Assembly: GCF_006088715.1 (NCBI RefSeq)
Contig: NZ_CP030771.1
Span: 8,120,001-8,184,000 of the forward strand
Reading direction: 5' to 3'
Source of the DNA: Streptomyces sp. YIM 121038
GTDB lineage: Bacteria; Actinomycetota; Actinomycetes; Streptomycetales; Streptomycetaceae
Length of the DNA stretch: 64,000 nt
This document shows positions 13,001 through 24,779 of this stretch, in pieces (the first letter of the stretch is position 1; the number at the start of each line of letters is the position of its first letter). The notes beneath the pieces are model-generated. The model was given only the letters and a program-made list of their open reading frames with translations, was not told the origin of the DNA and did no database searches. Both the position numbers and the translations under genes were made by a program.

Positions 13001-16000
13001 CGCGTCGGCTGCGCGCACCTGGAGGAGCTGACGCTCCAGGCGCCCCTGGTCCTGCCCGAGCGCGGCGGCGTGCAGATGCAGCTCGCCGTGGGCGCCGCCG
13101 ACGCCTTCGGCCGCCGCCCGGTGAACCTCTACTCGCGGCCCCAGCACGTGTCCGCCGACGACCTGTGGTCCGACGAGCCGTGGCTGCGCCACGCCACCGG
13201 CACGCTCGCCCCCGCCCCGGCCGCCCGCCCCGCCGACGCCGACCTCGCGCAGTGGCCGCCCGCCGGCGCCGAGCGGGCCGACACCGAGGCGCTGTACGAG
13301 AGCCTGGCCGCCGCCGGGTTCCGCTACGGCTCGGCCTTCCTGGGCCTGCGGTCCGTCTGGCGGCGCGGCGACGCACTCTTCGCCGAGGTCGCGCTGCCAG
13401 AGGAGGACCGGGAGGAGGCCGGTGCGTACGGCCTGCACCCGGCGCTCCTCGACGCCGCGCTGCACCCGCTGGGCCTCGGCACCTTCGTGTCCGACACCGA
13501 GCAGGGCCGCATGCCCTTCTCCTGGACCGGCGTGTCCCTGCACGCGACCGGCGCGTCCGCGCTGCGCGTGCGCCTGACCGCCGCGGGTACGGACGGCGTG
13601 GCCCTCGCCGTCGCCGACACCGACGGGCAGCCGGTCGCCGCCGTGGACTCCCTCGTCCTGCGGCCCATCGCCGCGCCGGACACGGGCGCCGAACAGGGCG
13701 GCCGCAACGACTCCTTGTTCCGGGTCGACTGGAGCGTGGTGCCCGCGCCCGCCGCGCCCGCCGGTGGCGCGTACGCCGTCCTGGGCGCGGACGAGCTGGG
13801 TCTGCGGGGCGTGCTGGAGGGCGCCGGTGCGACGGTGGCCGGGTACGCGGATGTCGCCGCCCTCGCCGCGGCGGTCGAGGGCGGGGCTCCTGTGCCGGAG
13901 TCGGTCTTCGTGACCTGCGTCGGCGGACAGCACGCGGACGGCACGGCCGCGTCGGTGCGCGCCTCCCTGAACAGCACGCTCGGCGTCGTGGGGGAGTGGC
14001 TGTCCTTCGAGGGCGGTGAGGACTCCCGGCTGGTCGTGGTGACGTCCGGTGCGGTGGGTGTGGGCGCCGGTGACGTGGTGTCGGCGGAGGGCCTGGTGGA
14101 CGCTCCGGTGTGGGGGCTGCTGCGGTCCGCGCAGTCCGAGAACCCGGGCCGCGTCACCCTCGTCGACCTCGACGGCACGGCGGCGTCGCTGACCCAGCTG
14201 CCCGCCCTCCTCGCGCTCGACGAGCCGCAGGTCGCGGTGCGCGGCGACGTGGTGTGGGCGCCCCGCCTGACGCGCGCGGGCGGGGGCGCCCTCGCGGCCC
14301 CGGCCGGTGCGGACTGGCAGCTCGGCGTGACCGGACGGGGCACCCTGGAGAACCTGGCCCTGCTGCCCGTCGCCGAGGACGCCGAGGTGTCCGGCAGCAG
14401 GCCGCTGGGCGCCGGTGAGGTGCGCGTCGAGGTGCGCGCGGCGGGCGTCAACTTCCGTGACCCGCTGATCGCCCTGGGCATGTACCCGGGCGACGCGGTC
14501 ATGGGCACCGAAGGCGCGGGCGTCGTCGTGGAGGTCGGCCCGGACGTCACGGACCTCGCCGTCGGCGACCGGGTCCTCGGCCTCCTGGAGGGCGCCTTCG
14601 GCCCGCTGTCGGTCGCCGACGAGCGCATGGTGGCGCGGATCCCCGAGGGCTGGTCCTTCGCGCAGGCCGCGTCGGTGCCGACGGTGTTCCTCACGGCGTA
14701 CTACGCGCTGCGGGACCTGGCCGACCTCCAGGCGGGCGAGTCGGTCCTGGTGCACGCGGCCGCCGGTGGTGTGGGCATGGCGGCGGTGCAGCTGGCCCGG
14801 CACTTCGGTGCCGAGGTGTACGGCACCGCGAGCGCGGGGAAGTGGGACGTCCTGCGGGGCCTCGGCGTCGAGGACTCGCACATCGCCTCCTCCCGGACCC
14901 TGGACTTCGAGGCCTCGGTCACCGAAGGCACCGCGGGCCGGGGCGTGGACGTGGTGCTCAACTCCCTGGCCAGGGAGTTCGTGGATGCCTCGCTGCGCCT
15001 CCTTCCGCGCGGCGGACGCTTCGTGGAGATGGGCAAGACCGACCTCCGCGACCCCGAGGACATCGCCGCGGAGCACTCCGGAGTCACGTACCGCAGCTTC
15101 GACCTGATCGACGCCGGACACGACCGCATCCGGGAGATGCTCGCGGACATCCTCGGCCTGTTCGAGCAGGGTGTGCTGAAGCCCCTGCCGGTGCGGGCGT
15201 GGGACGTGCGCCGGGCGCCGGAGGCGTTCCGCTACCTCAGCCAGGCGCGGCACGTCGGCAAGGTCGTCCTGACCCTGCCGCCGGTCCTCAGGGCCGAGGG
15301 AACCGTGCTCGTCACGGGTGCTCTGGGTGGTCTGGGGCGGGTCGTGGCCCGGCACCTGGCCGGTGAGCACGGCGTACGGGACCTGCTGCTGGTCTCCCGG
15401 CGTGGTGAGGAGGCGCCTGGTGCGGGTGAAGTCCGTGCCGAGCTGGAGGAGTTGGGTGCGCGGGTGCGGATCGCGGCGTGTGACGTCGCCGACCGCGAGG
15501 CCCTGGCCGGTCTCCTGGAGGGCGTGCGCGCCGAGCTGAGCGCGGTCGTCCACGTGGCCGGTGTGGTCGACGACGGCATCCTGACCTCGCTCACTCCGGA
15601 GCGTCTGGACACGGTGCTGCGTCCGAAGGTGGACGCGGCGGTCAATCTGCATGAGCTGACGGCGGGTCTGGATCTGTCGGCGTTCGTGCTGTTCTCCTCC
15701 GCGGCCGGTGTGCTCGGTAGTGCGGGGCAGGCCAACTACGCGGCCGCCAACGCGTTCCTGGACGCCCTGGCCCAGCACCGGCGCGCGCAGGGTCTGCCCG
15801 CGACCTCGCTGGCCTGGGGCCTGTGGGCCGACCAGGGCGGCATGGCCGGAGCCCTCGCCGACGGTGACATCGACCGGATGAACCGGGCGGGCGTGGCGGC
15901 CCTGTCAGCCGACGAAGGCCTCGCCCTGCTCGACGCCTCCCTCGCCCAGCCCGACGGCGCCCTCGTACCGATCAAGCTGGAACTCGACGTCCTGCGCGGA

Positions 16001-19000
16001 CAGTTCGGGGCCGACGTGCCGCCGCTGTTCCGCGGCCTCATCCGCGCCCAGGTGCGCAGGGCCGCCACCGCCCAGGCGGGCCCGGCGGCCGACGGACAGG
16101 AGTCGCTGGCCGAGCGCCTCGCCGGGCTCGGCGCGGAGGAGCGCGAGCAGGCCCTCGTCGACGTCGTCCGGGACAACGTCGCCGCCGTCCTCGGCTACCC
16201 GTCGCTCGAATCGGTCGACGCCGCCAAGGCGTTCAAGGAGCTCGGCTTCGACTCCCTGACCTCCGTCGAGCTGCGCAACCGCCTGGGTGGCGCCACCGCG
16301 CTGCGCCTGCCCGCCAGCCTCGTCTTCGACTACCCCACGCCGGTCGCCCTCGCCGCCCACCTGGGCGCGGAGCTGCTCGGCTCGCTCCCCGAGACCGCCG
16401 CCCCGGCCGCCGCGCGCGGCGGCGCGACCGTCAGCGGCGTGGACGACGAGCCCGTCGCCATCGTCGCGATGAGCTGCCGCTACCCCGGCGGCGTCCGCTC
16501 GCCCGAGGACCTGTGGCGCATGGTGTCCGCGGGCGAGGACGGCCTCACCGGCTTCCCCGTGAACCGCGGCTGGGACGTCACCGCCCCGGCGGACCTCGAC
16601 GGCGGCGACGGCGACGAGGGCCTCACCTACGTCACCACCGGAGCCTTCCTCCACGACGCCGACGAGTTCGACTCCGAGTTCTTCGGCATCAACCCGCGCG
16701 AAGCCCTCGCCATGGACCCCCAGCAGCGCCTCCTGCTGGAGACGTCCTGGGAGGCCTTCGAGCGCGCGGGCATCGTCCCCGCCACGGTGCGCGGCAGCGA
16801 GACCGGGGTGTTCGTCGGCCTGTCCACCCAGGGCTACTCGACCACGCTGCACGGCGCCGAAGGCGTCGAGGGCTACGTCATGACCGGCGACGCGGCCAGC
16901 GTCGCCTCGGGCCGCCTCTCGTACTCCTTCGGCTTCGAGGGCCCGGCCGTGACCGTGGACACCGCCTGCTCCTCCTCGCTCGTCGCGCTGCACCTGGCGG
17001 TGCGCGCGCTGCGGCAGGGCGAGTGCACGATGGCGCTCGCGGGCGGCGCCGCCGTCATGCCGACACCCACCTCCTTCGCGGAGTTCAGCCGCCAGCGCGG
17101 CCTGGCCCCCGACGGCCGCTGCAAGTCGTTCGCCGCCGCGGCGGACGGCACCGGCTGGGGCGAGGGCGTCGGCATGCTCGTCCTGGAGCGCCTGTCCGAC
17201 GCCCGCCGCAACGGCCACCCGGTGCTCGCGGTCGTCCGCGGCTCCGCCATCAACCAGGACGGCGCCAGCAACGGCCTGACCGCCCCCAACGGGCCCTCCC
17301 AACAGCGCGTCATCCGCGCCGCCCTCACCGACGCGCGCCTCACGGCCGCCGACGTCGACGCCGTGGAGGCCCACGGCACCGGCACCACCCTCGGCGACCC
17401 CATCGAGGCCCAAGCGCTCATCGCCACGTACGGCAAGGCACACTCCGACGAGCGGCCGCTGTGGCTGGGCTCGCTCAAGTCGAACATCGCCCACACCCAG
17501 GCCGCCGCCGGAGTCGGCGGCGTCATCAAGACGGTGATGGCGATGCGCAACAACGTGCTGCCGAAGACCCTGTACGTGGACGCGCCCACCCCCGAAGTCG
17601 ACTGGACCGGCGGAGGAGTGGAACTCCTCACCGAGAGCCGGGACTGGCCCGGCCGCACGGACGGCGCACCGCGCCGCGCGGGCATCTCCTCCTTCGGCAT
17701 CAGCGGCACCAACGCCCACGTGATCGTCGAAGAAGCCCCCCAGGCCCCCCGGGCCCCCCAGGCCGCGCAGGCCCCGAAGCCCGACGCCCCGGCGGTCGCC
17801 CCCGGCCTGGTGCCGCTCGCCCTGTCCGGCAAGACCCCGCAGGCGCTGCGGGCCCAGGCCCGACAGCTGCGGGAGCACCTGCTCGCGCACCCCGGCGCCG
17901 AACCCGCCGACGTGGGCCTGTCCCTGGCCGTGGCACGCTCCCGGTTCGAGCACCGCGCGGTGGTCCACGGACGCGGCCGGGCAGACCTCATCGCCGCCCT
18001 CGACGGACTGGCGCAGGGCGACACGGAAGCCCGCTCCGTCGTCACGGGCCGCGCCCCCGGCGGCACGGTCCGCCCCGTGTTCGTCTTCCCCGGCCAGGGC
18101 GCGCAGTGGGCGGGCATGGCCCGTGAACTCCTCGACGGGTCGCCGGTGTTCGCCGCGCGGATGCGGGAGTGCGCCGACGCCCTGTCCGCGTTCGTGGACT
18201 GGGACCTCACCGAGGAGCTGGGCGGCGAGAACTTCGACCGCGTCGACGTCGTCCAGCCGGTGCTGTTCGCCGTGATGGTCTCGCTCGCCGCCGTCTGGCA
18301 GGCCGCCGGGGTGCGGCCCGCCGCCGTCGTCGGCCACAGCCAGGGCGAGATCGCCGCCGCGTGCGTCGCGGGCGTCCTGTCGCTGCCGGACGCCGCCCGC
18401 GTCGTCGCCCTGCGCAGCCGGGCGATCCGCGAGCTGTCCGGCAAGGGCGGCATGGTCTCCCTCGTCCTGCCGCAGGACGAGGCCGAGACGCTCCTCGCCG
18501 CCTGGGCCGGACGCGTCGAGATCGCCGTCGTCAACGGCCCCTCCCAGGTCGTCGTCGCGGGCGACCCCGAGGCCCTCGAAGAGCTGGCCGCCCACTGCGC
18601 CGAGCAGGGCGTGCGGGCGCGCACCGTCCCGGTGGACTACGCGTCGCACTCCTCGTACGTGGAGCAGATCGAGGCCCGCATCGAGGAGGCCCTGACCGGG
18701 CTGAGCCCGCGCGCCGCCGAGATCCCGCTGTACTCGACCCTCACCGGCACGTGGCTCGGCGCCGACACGCCCATGGACGCGGGCTACTGGTACCGCAACC
18801 TGCGCCACACCGTCCTCTTCGAGCAGGCCACGCGCGGCCTGCTCGGCGAAGGGCACGGCCTGTTCCTGGAGATGAGCCCGCACCCGGTGCTCACCGTCCC
18901 GGTGCAGGAGACCATCGACGCCGTCGCCACCGCCGCGCACACCGGCGCCGTTGCGCTCGGCACCCTGCGCCGCGACGAGGGCGGCCCCGAGCGGCTCCTC

Positions 19001-22000
19001 ACCGCGCTCGCCGCGGCCCACGCGCACGGCGCCGAACTCGACTGGGCGGCGCTGTACCCCGGCGCCGAGACCACCCTCGACCTGCCCACGTACGCGTTCC
19101 AGCGCGAGCGCTACTGGCCCGAGCCCGCCGTCGCGGGCACCGGCGACGTGGCCTCCGTCGGCATCGAGGCCGCGGGACACCCGCTGCTCGGCGCCCGGGT
19201 GGAGCTGGCCGACGCCGACCAGTACGTGCTCACCGGGCGGCTCTCCCGGCGCACCCACCCCTGGCTCGCCGACCACGCCGTCGGGGAGACCGTGCTCCTG
19301 CCCGGCACCGCGTACGTGGAGATGGCGCTGCGCGCGGGCGACGAGGTCGGCTGCGGGCTCGTCGAGGAACTCACCCTCCAGGCGCCCCTGGTCGTCGCCG
19401 CCGACGACACCGTCACCCTCCAGGTGTGGGTCGGCGCCCCCGACACCGCCGGACGCCGCCCGCTGACCGTCTCCTCCCGGGCCCAGGGCGCCACCGAGGC
19501 CCCCTGGATCCGGCACGCCACCGGCACCCTCGCCGCCGACGCGTACGAGGAGCGGGACCCGGCCCTGACGGCCTGGCCGCCCGAGGGCGCCGAAGCCGTG
19601 CCCCTCGACGGGTTCTACGAGGGCCTCGCCGAGGGCGGGCTCGCCTACGGCCCGGCGTTCCAGGGGCTGCGCGCCGCCTGGCGGGACCCGGCGGGCGAGG
19701 CCGTCTACGCCGAGGTGCGGCTGCCCGAGAGCGCCCACCGCGACGCCCGCTCCTTCGGCGTGCACCCCGCGCTCCTGGACGCCGCCCTGCACACCGTGGC
19801 CCTCGCCCCCTTCGCGGAGGCGGACGGCGTGCGGCTGCCGTTCGCCTGGACCGGCGTCTCGCTGGCCGCGCAGGGCGCGACCGTGCTGCGGGTCCGCGTG
19901 CGCCCCGCCGCGTCCGGCGGCGTGGCCCTGCTGTTCGCCGACGACACCGGCGCCCCCGTCGCCCGCGCCGACTCCCTGGAACTGCGCCCGGTCGCTCCCG
20001 AGCAGCTGCGCGCGGCCTCCGGCGGCGGCCACCGCGACGCGCTGTTCGGCGTGGAGTGGACGCCGCTGCCCTCCGGCACGGCCGACGCGAAGGACCTGAC
20101 CTGGGCCACGGTCGGCCCCGACGAGCTGAAGGTGGGCGCCGAACTCACCGCGTCCGGCGCCCGCGTGGACGCCTACGCCGACACCGACGCGCTCGCCGCC
20201 GCCCTCGACGCCGGAGCGGCGGTGCCCGACGCGCTGCTCGTCACCTTCGCGCCGGGCCCCGACCCGGACGCGGCCGCCGACGCCACCGCCGCCCAGGCCC
20301 GCGCCGCCCTGCACCGGGCGCTCGGCCTGCTCCAGACCTGGCAGGCCGAGCCGCGCCTGGGCGCCGCCCGCCTGGTCCTGGTGACCCGGGGCGCGGTGGC
20401 CACCGACGGCGGCGACGTGCCCGACCTGGCGCACGCCGCGGTGTGGGGCCTGGCCCGCTCCGCCCAGTCCGAGCAGGCGGGCGGCCCGGACGGCGCCGGG
20501 TGCGTGCTGCTCGACCTGGGCGGCGCCGACGACCGCGCCGACGGCCGGACCGCCGCCGCGCTGCTCGCCCACGGCCTGGCCCTGGACGAGCCGCAGCTCG
20601 CCGTCCGCGACGGGGCGCTGCTCGCGCCGCGCCTGGTGCCCGCGACGGCCCCCGCGGCCGTGCCGGACACCCAGAACACCCAGAACACCCAGAACCGCAC
20701 CCCCGACCCCGAGGGCACGGTCCTGATCACCGGCGCCACCGGCACCCTCGGCGCCCTCGTCGCCCGCCACCTCGTGGCCGAGCACGGCGCACGGCGGCTG
20801 CTCCTGACCAGCCGCAGGGGCCCGGACGCGCCGGGGGCCGCCGCCCTCGTGGCCGAGCTCGAAGCCCTCGGCGCCGAGGCCCGCGTGGTCGCCTGCGACG
20901 CGGCGGACCGCGACGCCCTGGCCGAGGCCCTGGCCACGGTCCCGGCGGCGCATCCGCTCACCGCCGTGGTGCACACCGCCGGAGTCCTGGACGACGCCCT
21001 GGTGGCGTCCCTGACGCCGGAGCGCGTGGACGCGGTCCTGCGGCCCAAGCTGGACGCGGCCCTCCACCTCGCCGAGCTGACGGCCGGGCACGACCTGGCG
21101 GAGTTCGTCCTGTTCTCCTCCGCGGCCGCCACCTTCGGCAGCCCCGGCCAGGGCAACTACGCGGCGGCCAACGCCTTCCTCGACGCCCTCGCGCACCACC
21201 TGCGCGCCCGGGGCGTGCCCGCCACCTCGCTCGCCTGGGGCCTGTGGGCCGAGAGCAGCGAGATGACGGGGCACCTCGACGAGGCCCGCCGCACCCGCAT
21301 CTCGCGCGGCGGCGTCCTGCCGCTGTCCTCGGCGGAAGGCGTCGAACTCCTCGACGCCGCCCGCTCCCTCGGCGCCCCGCTGCTGCTGCCCGTACGCCTG
21401 GACACGGCGGCGCTGCGGGCGGGCGCGCGCCGGGGCGACGCCGTGCCGCCGCTGCTGCGGCGCCTGGTGCGGGTGTCCGCCCGGCGCACCGCCGTCGGCG
21501 CCGCCGCGTCCGAGGCGGAGGCGTTCGCACGCCGCCTCGCCGCGGCCGCCGGCGCCGAGCGCGCCGAACTGCTCGGCGCGCTGGTCCGCGACCAGGCGGC
21601 GGCCGTGCTCGGCCACGCGTCCGCCGACCGCGTCGAGGACGAACGCGGCTTCCTGGAGCTCGGCTTCGACTCCCTCACCGGCGTCGAGCTGCGCAACCGC
21701 CTGGCGGCCGCCACCGGCCTGCGCCTGCCCGCGACGCTGGTCTTCCAGAACCGCACCCCGAGGGACCTCGCCGAGCGCCTCGCGCACGACCTGGAGCAGG
21801 CCCTGCCCCCGGCGGCCGAATCCCCGGCACGGCCCGGGAGCGGCGCCGGGCACGAGGACACGCGTCCGCAGCGGGCCGAGGAAGCGCCGCGGCAGGCCGC
21901 CGCGGCGCCCGAGCCGCCCGCGCCCCCGGCGGCGCCCCGGCCCGCGACCGGCCTCGCCGAGCTGTACGACGAGGCCGCGCGGCAGGGCCGGGCCGACGAC

Positions 22001-22774
22001 CTGATCCCGCTCCTGCGGACCATGTCCCAGTTCCGCGCCTCGTTCACCGACGAGGCCGAACTCGGCGCCCCGCGCGCCCCGTTCACCCTCGCGCGCGGCC
22101 CGGAGGAGACCGCCCTGGTGCTGTTCACCTCGTACGTCGGACGGTCCAGCGCGTACGACTACGCCCGCTTCGGCGCGTACTTCCGCGACCGGCGCGACGT
22201 CAGCGTCATCACACACCCCGGCTTCCTGGAGGGCGAGCTGCTGCCCGCCGACAAGGACGCGCTGGTGCGGCTGCACGCCGACACCGTGCAGCGCCACGTC
22301 GGCGACAAGCCGTACGTCCTGTCCGGACACTCCTCCGGCGGCCTCGTCGCCCACGCCGTGGCGCGGGAGCTGGAGCGCCGGGGCGCGGGCCCCGCCGGTG
22401 TGGTGCTCGTCGACACCTACGTCGACGAGAAGGCGCTCGGCGACATGGCGGCCGCGATGGGCGAACAGCTCAGCGACCGCTACGACTCGGGGCACGGAAC
22501 GGGGGACGCCGAAGCCGACGACTGGGGCGACGCCTGGGTGACCGCCATGGCCCGCTACATGTTCCTCGGCCTGCTGCCCGAGGAGGTGCGGGCGCCCACG
22601 CTCCTGGTCCGGGCGGGGGAGCCGCTCATGGAGTGGACGAAGGACTACGACTGGCGCCCCTCCTGGAAGCTGGAGCACTCCACCGCGGACGTGCCCGGCA
22701 CCCACTTCACGGTGATGGAGGAGCACTCCCGCACCACGGCACGCGCCGTGGAGGAGTGGCTGGAGCAGCTCTGA
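10043..22774 (+). CDS. Type I modular polyketide synthase, terminal two modules with thioesterase
   Basis: A 4,243-aa protein. The ATG at 10043 is preferred over an upstream in-frame start because AGGTGAG lies 7 nt before it and the encoded start ([14 protein letters not shown]) is a normal coiled-coil docking helix. Module C has KS (Cys 10658-10660), AT (Ser 12002-12004; HAFH 12302-12313, malonyl type), DH (His 12932-12934, Asp 13451-13453), ER about 14330-15280 with an intact NADPH glycine motif, KR (Tyr 15737-15739, VDD so B-type) and ACP (Ser 16253-16255). It should fully reduce its unit. Module D has KS (Cys 16967-16969), AT (Ser 18338-18340; YASH 18638-18649, methylmalonyl), DH (His 19274-19276), KR (Tyr 21158-21160, LDD, B-type) and ACP (Ser 21671-21673), giving a 2-methyl-2-enoyl thioester. 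A thioesterase (21950-22771; Ser 22331-22333, His 22703-22705) ends the line, so this protein releases the product, probably as a macrolactone. Confidence 0.96.
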   Translation: MADQQKLLDYLKRVTADLHETRQRLREVESEEPEPIAIVGMSCRYPGGVRGPEDLWQLVADGRDALSAFPTDRGWDVDALAGRTGAEAPEGPERGGGFVYDAGDFDAAFFGISPREAMAMDPQQRLLLEATWETFERAGIPPASLRGSRTGVFVGATAQGYGPALMASPDNVEGYLLTGDVSSVISGRLSYVFGLEGPAVTVDTACSSSLVALHLAAQALRQGECDLALAGGVAIMVTSGAFAEFSRQGGLAGDGRCKPYADAADGTGWGEGVGVLALERLSDARRNGHEVLAVVRGSAVNQDGASNGLTAPNGPSQQLVIRQALAAARLATSDIDAVEGHGTGTVLGDPIEAQALLATYGQDRPADQPLLLGSVKSNIGHTQAASGVAGVIKMVMAMRHGVLPENLHTDRPSTHVDWSAGAVELLTEAREWAAREDGGPRRAGVSSFGVSGTNAHVIVEQAPVEEPAEAVEPVAPVTAVPWLVSARSAEALREQAERLREHVAGDPGQDAVDIGWSLLSGRSALEHRAVVFGRERADLLAGLESLASGGPGTLAGSVVEGRLGVVFTGQGSQRIGMGRELYETFPVFAAALDEVCAHIDPWIERSLQSVMFGTDADLLERTGYAQPALFAMEVALYRLAESFGVRPEIVGGHSIGELAAAYVAGLWSLEDAAQLVAARGRLMQALPEGGAMLAAQIAEADVLPLLADVADRVGVAAVNGPAQIVLSGERTALEALEEALRGDGRKVKWLKVSHAFHSPLMGPALDDFREVAAKLTYQDTVLPVVSNLTGALAKAAELKDPEYWVRHIREAVRFHDGLNALTDFGVSTLLELGPDSVLTAMAHDTLTDPAAQAGLVGAVRKDRPEPDAFLTALAKAHVRGVTVDWAPLYAPVESRRRVELPTYAFQHQRYWPRPAVGGVGDARATGLNPADHPLFGAAVALADMDGYLFTGRLSLATHPWLAGHALAGTVLLPATAYVELALHAGHRVGCAHLEELTLQAPLVLPERGGVQMQLAVGAADAFGRRPVNLYSRPQHVSADDLWSDEPWLRHATGTLAPAPAARPADADLAQWPPAGAERADTEALYESLAAAGFRYGSAFLGLRSVWRRGDALFAEVALPEEDREEAGAYGLHPALLDAALHPLGLGTFVSDTEQGRMPFSWTGVSLHATGASALRVRLTAAGTDGVALAVADTDGQPVAAVDSLVLRPIAAPDTGAEQGGRNDSLFRVDWSVVPAPAAPAGGAYAVLGADELGLRGVLEGAGATVAGYADVAALAAAVEGGAPVPESVFVTCVGGQHADGTAASVRASLNSTLGVVGEWLSFEGGEDSRLVVVTSGAVGVGAGDVVSAEGLVDAPVWGLLRSAQSENPGRVTLVDLDGTAASLTQLPALLALDEPQVAVRGDVVWAPRLTRAGGGALAAPAGADWQLGVTGRGTLENLALLPVAEDAEVSGSRPLGAGEVRVEVRAAGVNFRDPLIALGMYPGDAVMGTEGAGVVVEVGPDVTDLAVGDRVLGLLEGAFGPLSVADERMVARIPEGWSFAQAASVPTVFLTAYYALRDLADLQAGESVLVHAAAGGVGMAAVQLARHFGAEVYGTASAGKWDVLRGLGVEDSHIASSRTLDFEASVTEGTAGRGVDVVLNSLAREFVDASLRLLPRGGRFVEMGKTDLRDPEDIAAEHSGVTYRSFDLIDAGHDRIREMLADILGLFEQGVLKPLPVRAWDVRRAPEAFRYLSQARHVGKVVLTLPPVLRAEGTVLVTGALGGLGRVVARHLAGEHGVRDLLLVSRRGEEAPGAGEVRAELEELGARVRIAACDVADREALAGLLEGVRAELSAVVHVAGVVDDGILTSLTPERLDTVLRPKVDAAVNLHELTAGLDLSAFVLFSSAAGVLGSAGQANYAAANAFLDALAQHRRAQGLPATSLAWGLWADQGGMAGALADGDIDRMNRAGVAALSADEGLALLDASLAQPDGALVPIKLELDVLRGQFGADVPPLFRGLIRAQVRRAATAQAGPAADGQESLAERLAGLGAEEREQALVDVVRDNVAAVLGYPSLESVDAAKAFKELGFDSLTSVELRNRLGGATALRLPASLVFDYPTPVALAAHLGAELLGSLPETAAPAAARGGATVSGVDDEPVAIVAMSCRYPGGVRSPEDLWRMVSAGEDGLTGFPVNRGWDVTAPADLDGGDGDEGLTYVTTGAFLHDADEFDSEFFGINPREALAMDPQQRLLLETSWEAFERAGIVPATVRGSETGVFVGLSTQGYSTTLHGAEGVEGYVMTGDAASVASGRLSYSFGFEGPAVTVDTACSSSLVALHLAVRALRQGECTMALAGGAAVMPTPTSFAEFSRQRGLAPDGRCKSFAAAADGTGWGEGVGMLVLERLSDARRNGHPVLAVVRGSAINQDGASNGLTAPNGPSQQRVIRAALTDARLTAADVDAVEAHGTGTTLGDPIEAQALIATYGKAHSDERPLWLGSLKSNIAHTQAAAGVGGVIKTVMAMRNNVLPKTLYVDAPTPEVDWTGGGVELLTESRDWPGRTDGAPRRAGISSFGISGTNAHVIVEEAPQAPRAPQAAQAPKPDAPAVAPGLVPLALSGKTPQALRAQARQLREHLLAHPGAEPADVGLSLAVARSRFEHRAVVHGRGRADLIAALDGLAQGDTEARSVVTGRAPGGTVRPVFVFPGQGAQWAGMARELLDGSPVFAARMRECADALSAFVDWDLTEELGGENFDRVDVVQPVLFAVMVSLAAVWQAAGVRPAAVVGHSQGEIAAACVAGVLSLPDAARVVALRSRAIRELSGKGGMVSLVLPQDEAETLLAAWAGRVEIAVVNGPSQVVVAGDPEALEELAAHCAEQGVRARTVPVDYASHSSYVEQIEARIEEALTGLSPRAAEIPLYSTLTGTWLGADTPMDAGYWYRNLRHTVLFEQATRGLLGEGHGLFLEMSPHPVLTVPVQETIDAVATAAHTGAVALGTLRRDEGGPERLLTALAAAHAHGAELDWAALYPGAETTLDLPTYAFQRERYWPEPAVAGTGDVASVGIEAAGHPLLGARVELADADQYVLTGRLSRRTHPWLADHAVGETVLLPGTAYVEMALRAGDEVGCGLVEELTLQAPLVVAADDTVTLQVWVGAPDTAGRRPLTVSSRAQGATEAPWIRHATGTLAADAYEERDPALTAWPPEGAEAVPLDGFYEGLAEGGLAYGPAFQGLRAAWRDPAGEAVYAEVRLPESAHRDARSFGVHPALLDAALHTVALAPFAEADGVRLPFAWTGVSLAAQGATVLRVRVRPAASGGVALLFADDTGAPVARADSLELRPVAPEQLRAASGGGHRDALFGVEWTPLPSGTADAKDLTWATVGPDELKVGAELTASGARVDAYADTDALAAALDAGAAVPDALLVTFAPGPDPDAAADATAAQARAALHRALGLLQTWQAEPRLGAARLVLVTRGAVATDGGDVPDLAHAAVWGLARSAQSEQAGGPDGAGCVLLDLGGADDRADGRTAAALLAHGLALDEPQLAVRDGALLAPRLVPATAPAAVPDTQNTQNTQNRTPDPEGTVLITGATGTLGALVARHLVAEHGARRLLLTSRRGPDAPGAAALVAELEALGAEARVVACDAADRDALAEALATVPAAHPLTAVVHTAGVLDDALVASLTPERVDAVLRPKLDAALHLAELTAGHDLAEFVLFSSAAATFGSPGQGNYAAANAFLDALAHHLRARGVPATSLAWGLWAESSEMTGHLDEARRTRISRGGVLPLSSAEGVELLDAARSLGAPLLLPVRLDTAALRAGARRGDAVPPLLRRLVRVSARRTAVGAAASEAEAFARRLAAAAGAERAELLGALVRDQAAAVLGHASADRVEDERGFLELGFDSLTGVELRNRLAAATGLRLPATLVFQNRTPRDLAERLAHDLEQALPPAAESPARPGSGAGHEDTRPQRAEEAPRQAAAAPEPPAPPAAPRPATGLAELYDEAARQGRADDLIPLLRTMSQFRASFTDEAELGAPRAPFTLARGPEETALVLFTSYVGRSSAYDYARFGAYFRDRRDVSVITHPGFLEGELLPADKDALVRLHADTVQRHVGDKPYVLSGHSSGGLVAHAVARELERRGAGPAGVVLVDTYVDEKALGDMAAAMGEQLSDRYDSGHGTGDAEADDWGDAWVTAMARYMFLGLLPEEVRAPTLLVRAGEPLMEWTKDYDWRPSWKLEHSTADVPGTHFTVMEEHSRTTARAVEEWLEQL
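20669..20695 (+). repeat. Three copies of a 9-bp repeat inside the PKS linker before the last KR
   Basis: ACCCAGAAC is repeated three times in frame and encodes (TQN)3 in the flexible linker before the module D ketoreductase. It is a small length-variable tract unlikely to affect catalysis. Confidence 0.8.
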
Positions 22775-22870
22775 CCCACCACGAGCAGCTCTGACCCACC
22801 ACGAGCGGCTCTGACCCGCCAAGAGCAGCTCTGACCCGCCAAGAGCAGCTCTGACCCGCCAAGAACGACG
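22771..22870. repeat. Five tandem copies of a 20-bp unit starting at the PKS stop codon
   Basis: Units begin at 22771, 22791, 22811, 22831 and 22851. Each starts CTGACCC and the first four end in GAGC(A/G)GCT; copies 3 and 4 are identical and the last is degenerate at its end. The first unit overlaps the PKS stop codon, and the end of the gene (GAGCAGCT-CTGA) matches the unit junction. This suggests expansion of the last coding bases plus stop into the 3' untranslated region. Confidence 0.9.
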
Positions 22871-22905
22871 GCCCCGTCCCCACCTTCCGGTGGGGGCGGG
22901 GCCGT
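22868..22905. terminator. Bidirectional terminator between convergent PKS and glycosyltransferase genes
   Basis: A 17-bp GC-rich stem (22868-22884 with 22889-22905, one G-U pair) and a 4-nt loop sit between two convergent genes, immediately after the 20-bp repeat array. Confidence 0.85.
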
Positions 22906-22930
22906 CCGCGTGCGAGGCGCCGAAGCGCGG

Positions 22931-24526
22931 TCAGGACAGGTGGCCGTAGTCCTTCCAGATCTCCGACCACGGCTTGTTCCGGCCGTCGAGCACCCACACC
23001 GGGACCCCGTCGACGAAGCTCTCGCCGGGGCCGCCCGCCGCCTTCGCGGCCTTCTTCACCGACGAGAAGTACGGCTTCAGCTTCGCGACGTCCCGCCCCA
23101 CGTACAGGACCGGCCCCGAGGAGTCCGACGGCGCGCCGAAGTACCAGTAGCCGCGGTGGCCGCTGTAGGCGGACGGCAGACCGCGGTCGGCGCCCAGGTG
23201 GTCGACGGCGCCCGCCTCCTCGTAGTACTGCGTGACGACGACGGCCCGCTCGCGACCGTCGGCGGGCAGCGTCTTGTACGCCTTCTCGACGGCGTCGATC
23301 AGGTGCGGCCAGCGCAGCGTCTCGGCGGTCATCGGGTTGTTGTCGGGCTGCTCGGTCTTCGTCACCTGCGACACCGGATACACCGGAAGCGACAGGGCCA
23401 CGCACACCAGGGCCGTCAGGGCGACCACCGGCCAGGCGGCCACCCAGCGCCACCAGCGGGCACCCTCGCCGCGGCCGAGCGCGACCGCGCCCGCCGCCCA
23501 CAGCGGCGCGAACGCGCCCACCACGTACGCGGGACGGCCGCCGGTGACCAGGAACACGGCCGTGAGACCGAGGAACGTCCACGCCAGGAACCGGTACGGC
23601 GCGAGCTCCGGCGAGCGGAGCAGCCGCACCAGGCCGTAGACCAGGACGACGGTGAACACCCCGCCGGACAGGACGATCAGATACGGCAGGAAGCCCGCAC
23701 GGCCGCCCAGGATGCCCTCGTCGGCGAGGACCTTGGACATCTCCAGCTGCGGCCAGTCGTGCCGCGCCTGCCAGATCAGACCCGGCAGCGACGTGACGAC
23801 GGAGACCGCGGCGCCGATCCACAGCTCCTTGCGGCGCAGCAGCTCGCGCGGGCCGACGACGAACACGGCGACCGCGAGGACGAGCCAATAGCCGACGATC
23901 AGATACTTGCCCTGCAGGGCGAGGGCCGTCGCCAGGCCCGTCCACAGCAGCAGCCGGTCCTCGCGGGTGCGCACCCAGCGCACGAGGAGCCAGTTCACCA
24001 GCGTCCACAGGAACAGGTCGACCGCCATCGTCGACAGCGCGTGCCCGCTGATCAGGACCGCCGGGGCGAAGCCGTAGGCGGCCGCCGTGAGCAGCTGCGC
24101 CCGCCGCGCGCCGCCGAACTCGCGCGCGATGAGCGCCGCGACGAGCACGCCCGCCACGGTGAGGAGCGCGGGCAGCAGCCGCAGCGCGAACAGCGAGCCG
24201 CCGGACAGCGCGTCGATCGCCCGGGCGAGCAGCGGAAGGAGCACCGGCTGGTCCGCGTACCCCCAGTCCAGATGCTGCCCGGCCCCCAGGAAGTACAGCT
24301 CGTCGCCCTGGAATCCGTACCGCGTGCTGACGAGAAGGAGCGCGAGGCCGGACGCGCCCGCGACCGCCCCCGCCCAGCGGCCGGCGAACTCCGGCAGTTC
24401 CGCGGCATTCCGCCGCGCCGCCCCTTCCTTTCCTTCTTTTTCTTCCGGCAGGATCGCGGATGTCTCCTGCCGTTCTTTATCCTGGTCCTCGACCGGTCCC
24501 TGACCGGCCTTCGTCCGAACTCCCAC
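22931..24526 (-). CDS. GT39/ArnT-like membrane glycosyltransferase
   Basis: A 531-aa polytopic membrane protein. After a charged 45-residue N-terminus there are many hydrophobic helices. A GDE motif (residues 74-76) follows the first helix, where PMT/ArnT-family enzymes place their catalytic acidic residues. Such enzymes move sugars from polyprenyl-phosphate donors to acceptors on the outer face of the membrane. The GTG at 24526 is chosen because GGAGG lies about 6 nt upstream. The gene is convergent with the PKS and divergent from the acyl-CoA ligase, inside the cluster. It may glycosylate the polyketide outside the cytoplasm, but a role in lipid or wall glycosylation is also possible. The family call is firm and the substrate is unknown. 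Confidence 0.82.
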   Translation of the reverse strand: MGVRTKAGQGPVEDQDKERQETSAILPEEKEGKEGAARRNAAELPEFAGRWAGAVAGASGLALLLVSTRYGFQGDELYFLGAGQHLDWGYADQPVLLPLLARAIDALSGGSLFALRLLPALLTVAGVLVAALIAREFGGARRAQLLTAAAYGFAPAVLISGHALSTMAVDLFLWTLVNWLLVRWVRTREDRLLLWTGLATALALQGKYLIVGYWLVLAVAVFVVGPRELLRRKELWIGAAVSVVTSLPGLIWQARHDWPQLEMSKVLADEGILGGRAGFLPYLIVLSGGVFTVVLVYGLVRLLRSPELAPYRFLAWTFLGLTAVFLVTGGRPAYVVGAFAPLWAAGAVALGRGEGARWWRWVAAWPVVALTALVCVALSLPVYPVSQVTKTEQPDNNPMTAETLRWPHLIDAVEKAYKTLPADGRERAVVVTQYYEEAGAVDHLGADRGLPSAYSGHRGYWYFGAPSDSSGPVLYVGRDVAKLKPYFSSVKKAAKAAGGPGESFVDGVPVWVLDGRNKPWSEIWKDYGHLS

Positions 24527-24779
24527 CGGGGCCTCCGCGGCTGATGAAGTAGATGGCCTGAAACACGGTCGAAGGTAGTCGCTCGCACGGCCCGTCAGCT
24601 TGCCCCTGTGAGCGGCAAGTTGGCTGCTCAGGGGGTGCTAGGGGGAGGATAGGGGTTCTGCGGCGCCCGGGTGCCGCCTAGCTTTTACGCTAGCTCCCCG
24701 GCGACTGGACCGGGGCGGGAGAATTGCTCGACCTTTTCGTGCCCGTTGATTCTCAGAACCGGGAAAGGGGGCGGCTTTG
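24527..24779. promoter_or_regulatory. Divergent promoter region of the tailoring/starter genes
   Basis: A 253-bp gap between divergent genes must hold both promoters. It contains a G-rich repeat with TAGGGG twice (about 24637-24656), a hairpin (24660-24677) and a CTAGC/GCTAG inverted repeat (24678-24693). I see no convincing sigma-70 boxes. The TAGGGG tract may be an operator for a pathway regulator lying outside the window. Confidence 0.4.

Noticed and set aside
18169..22794. 1,541-codon alternative frame on the plus strand inside the second PKS
   Set aside because: Its product is an Arg/Pro/Ala-rich string, and the overlapping frame encodes complete AT, DH, KR, ACP and TE domains.
9965..22822. 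Very long open frames on the minus strand (over 1,900 and 2,300 codons) opposite the terminal PKS
   Set aside because: They are antisense shadows of GC-rich PKS coding sequence; the translations are low-complexity Arg/Gly/Val/His strings with no domain motifs, and the plus strand has intact catalytic motifs throughout.
22910..24544. 544-codon plus-strand frame opposite the membrane glycosyltransferase
   Set aside because: The minus-strand product has regular hydrophobic helices and a GDE motif; the plus-strand product is charged low-complexity sequence.
24637..24656. PAS-LuxR (PimM-like) operator before the acyl-CoA ligase
   Set aside because: Only the CTAGGGG half is present; the symmetrical second half of the consensus is missing, so only a generic regulatory region is reported.
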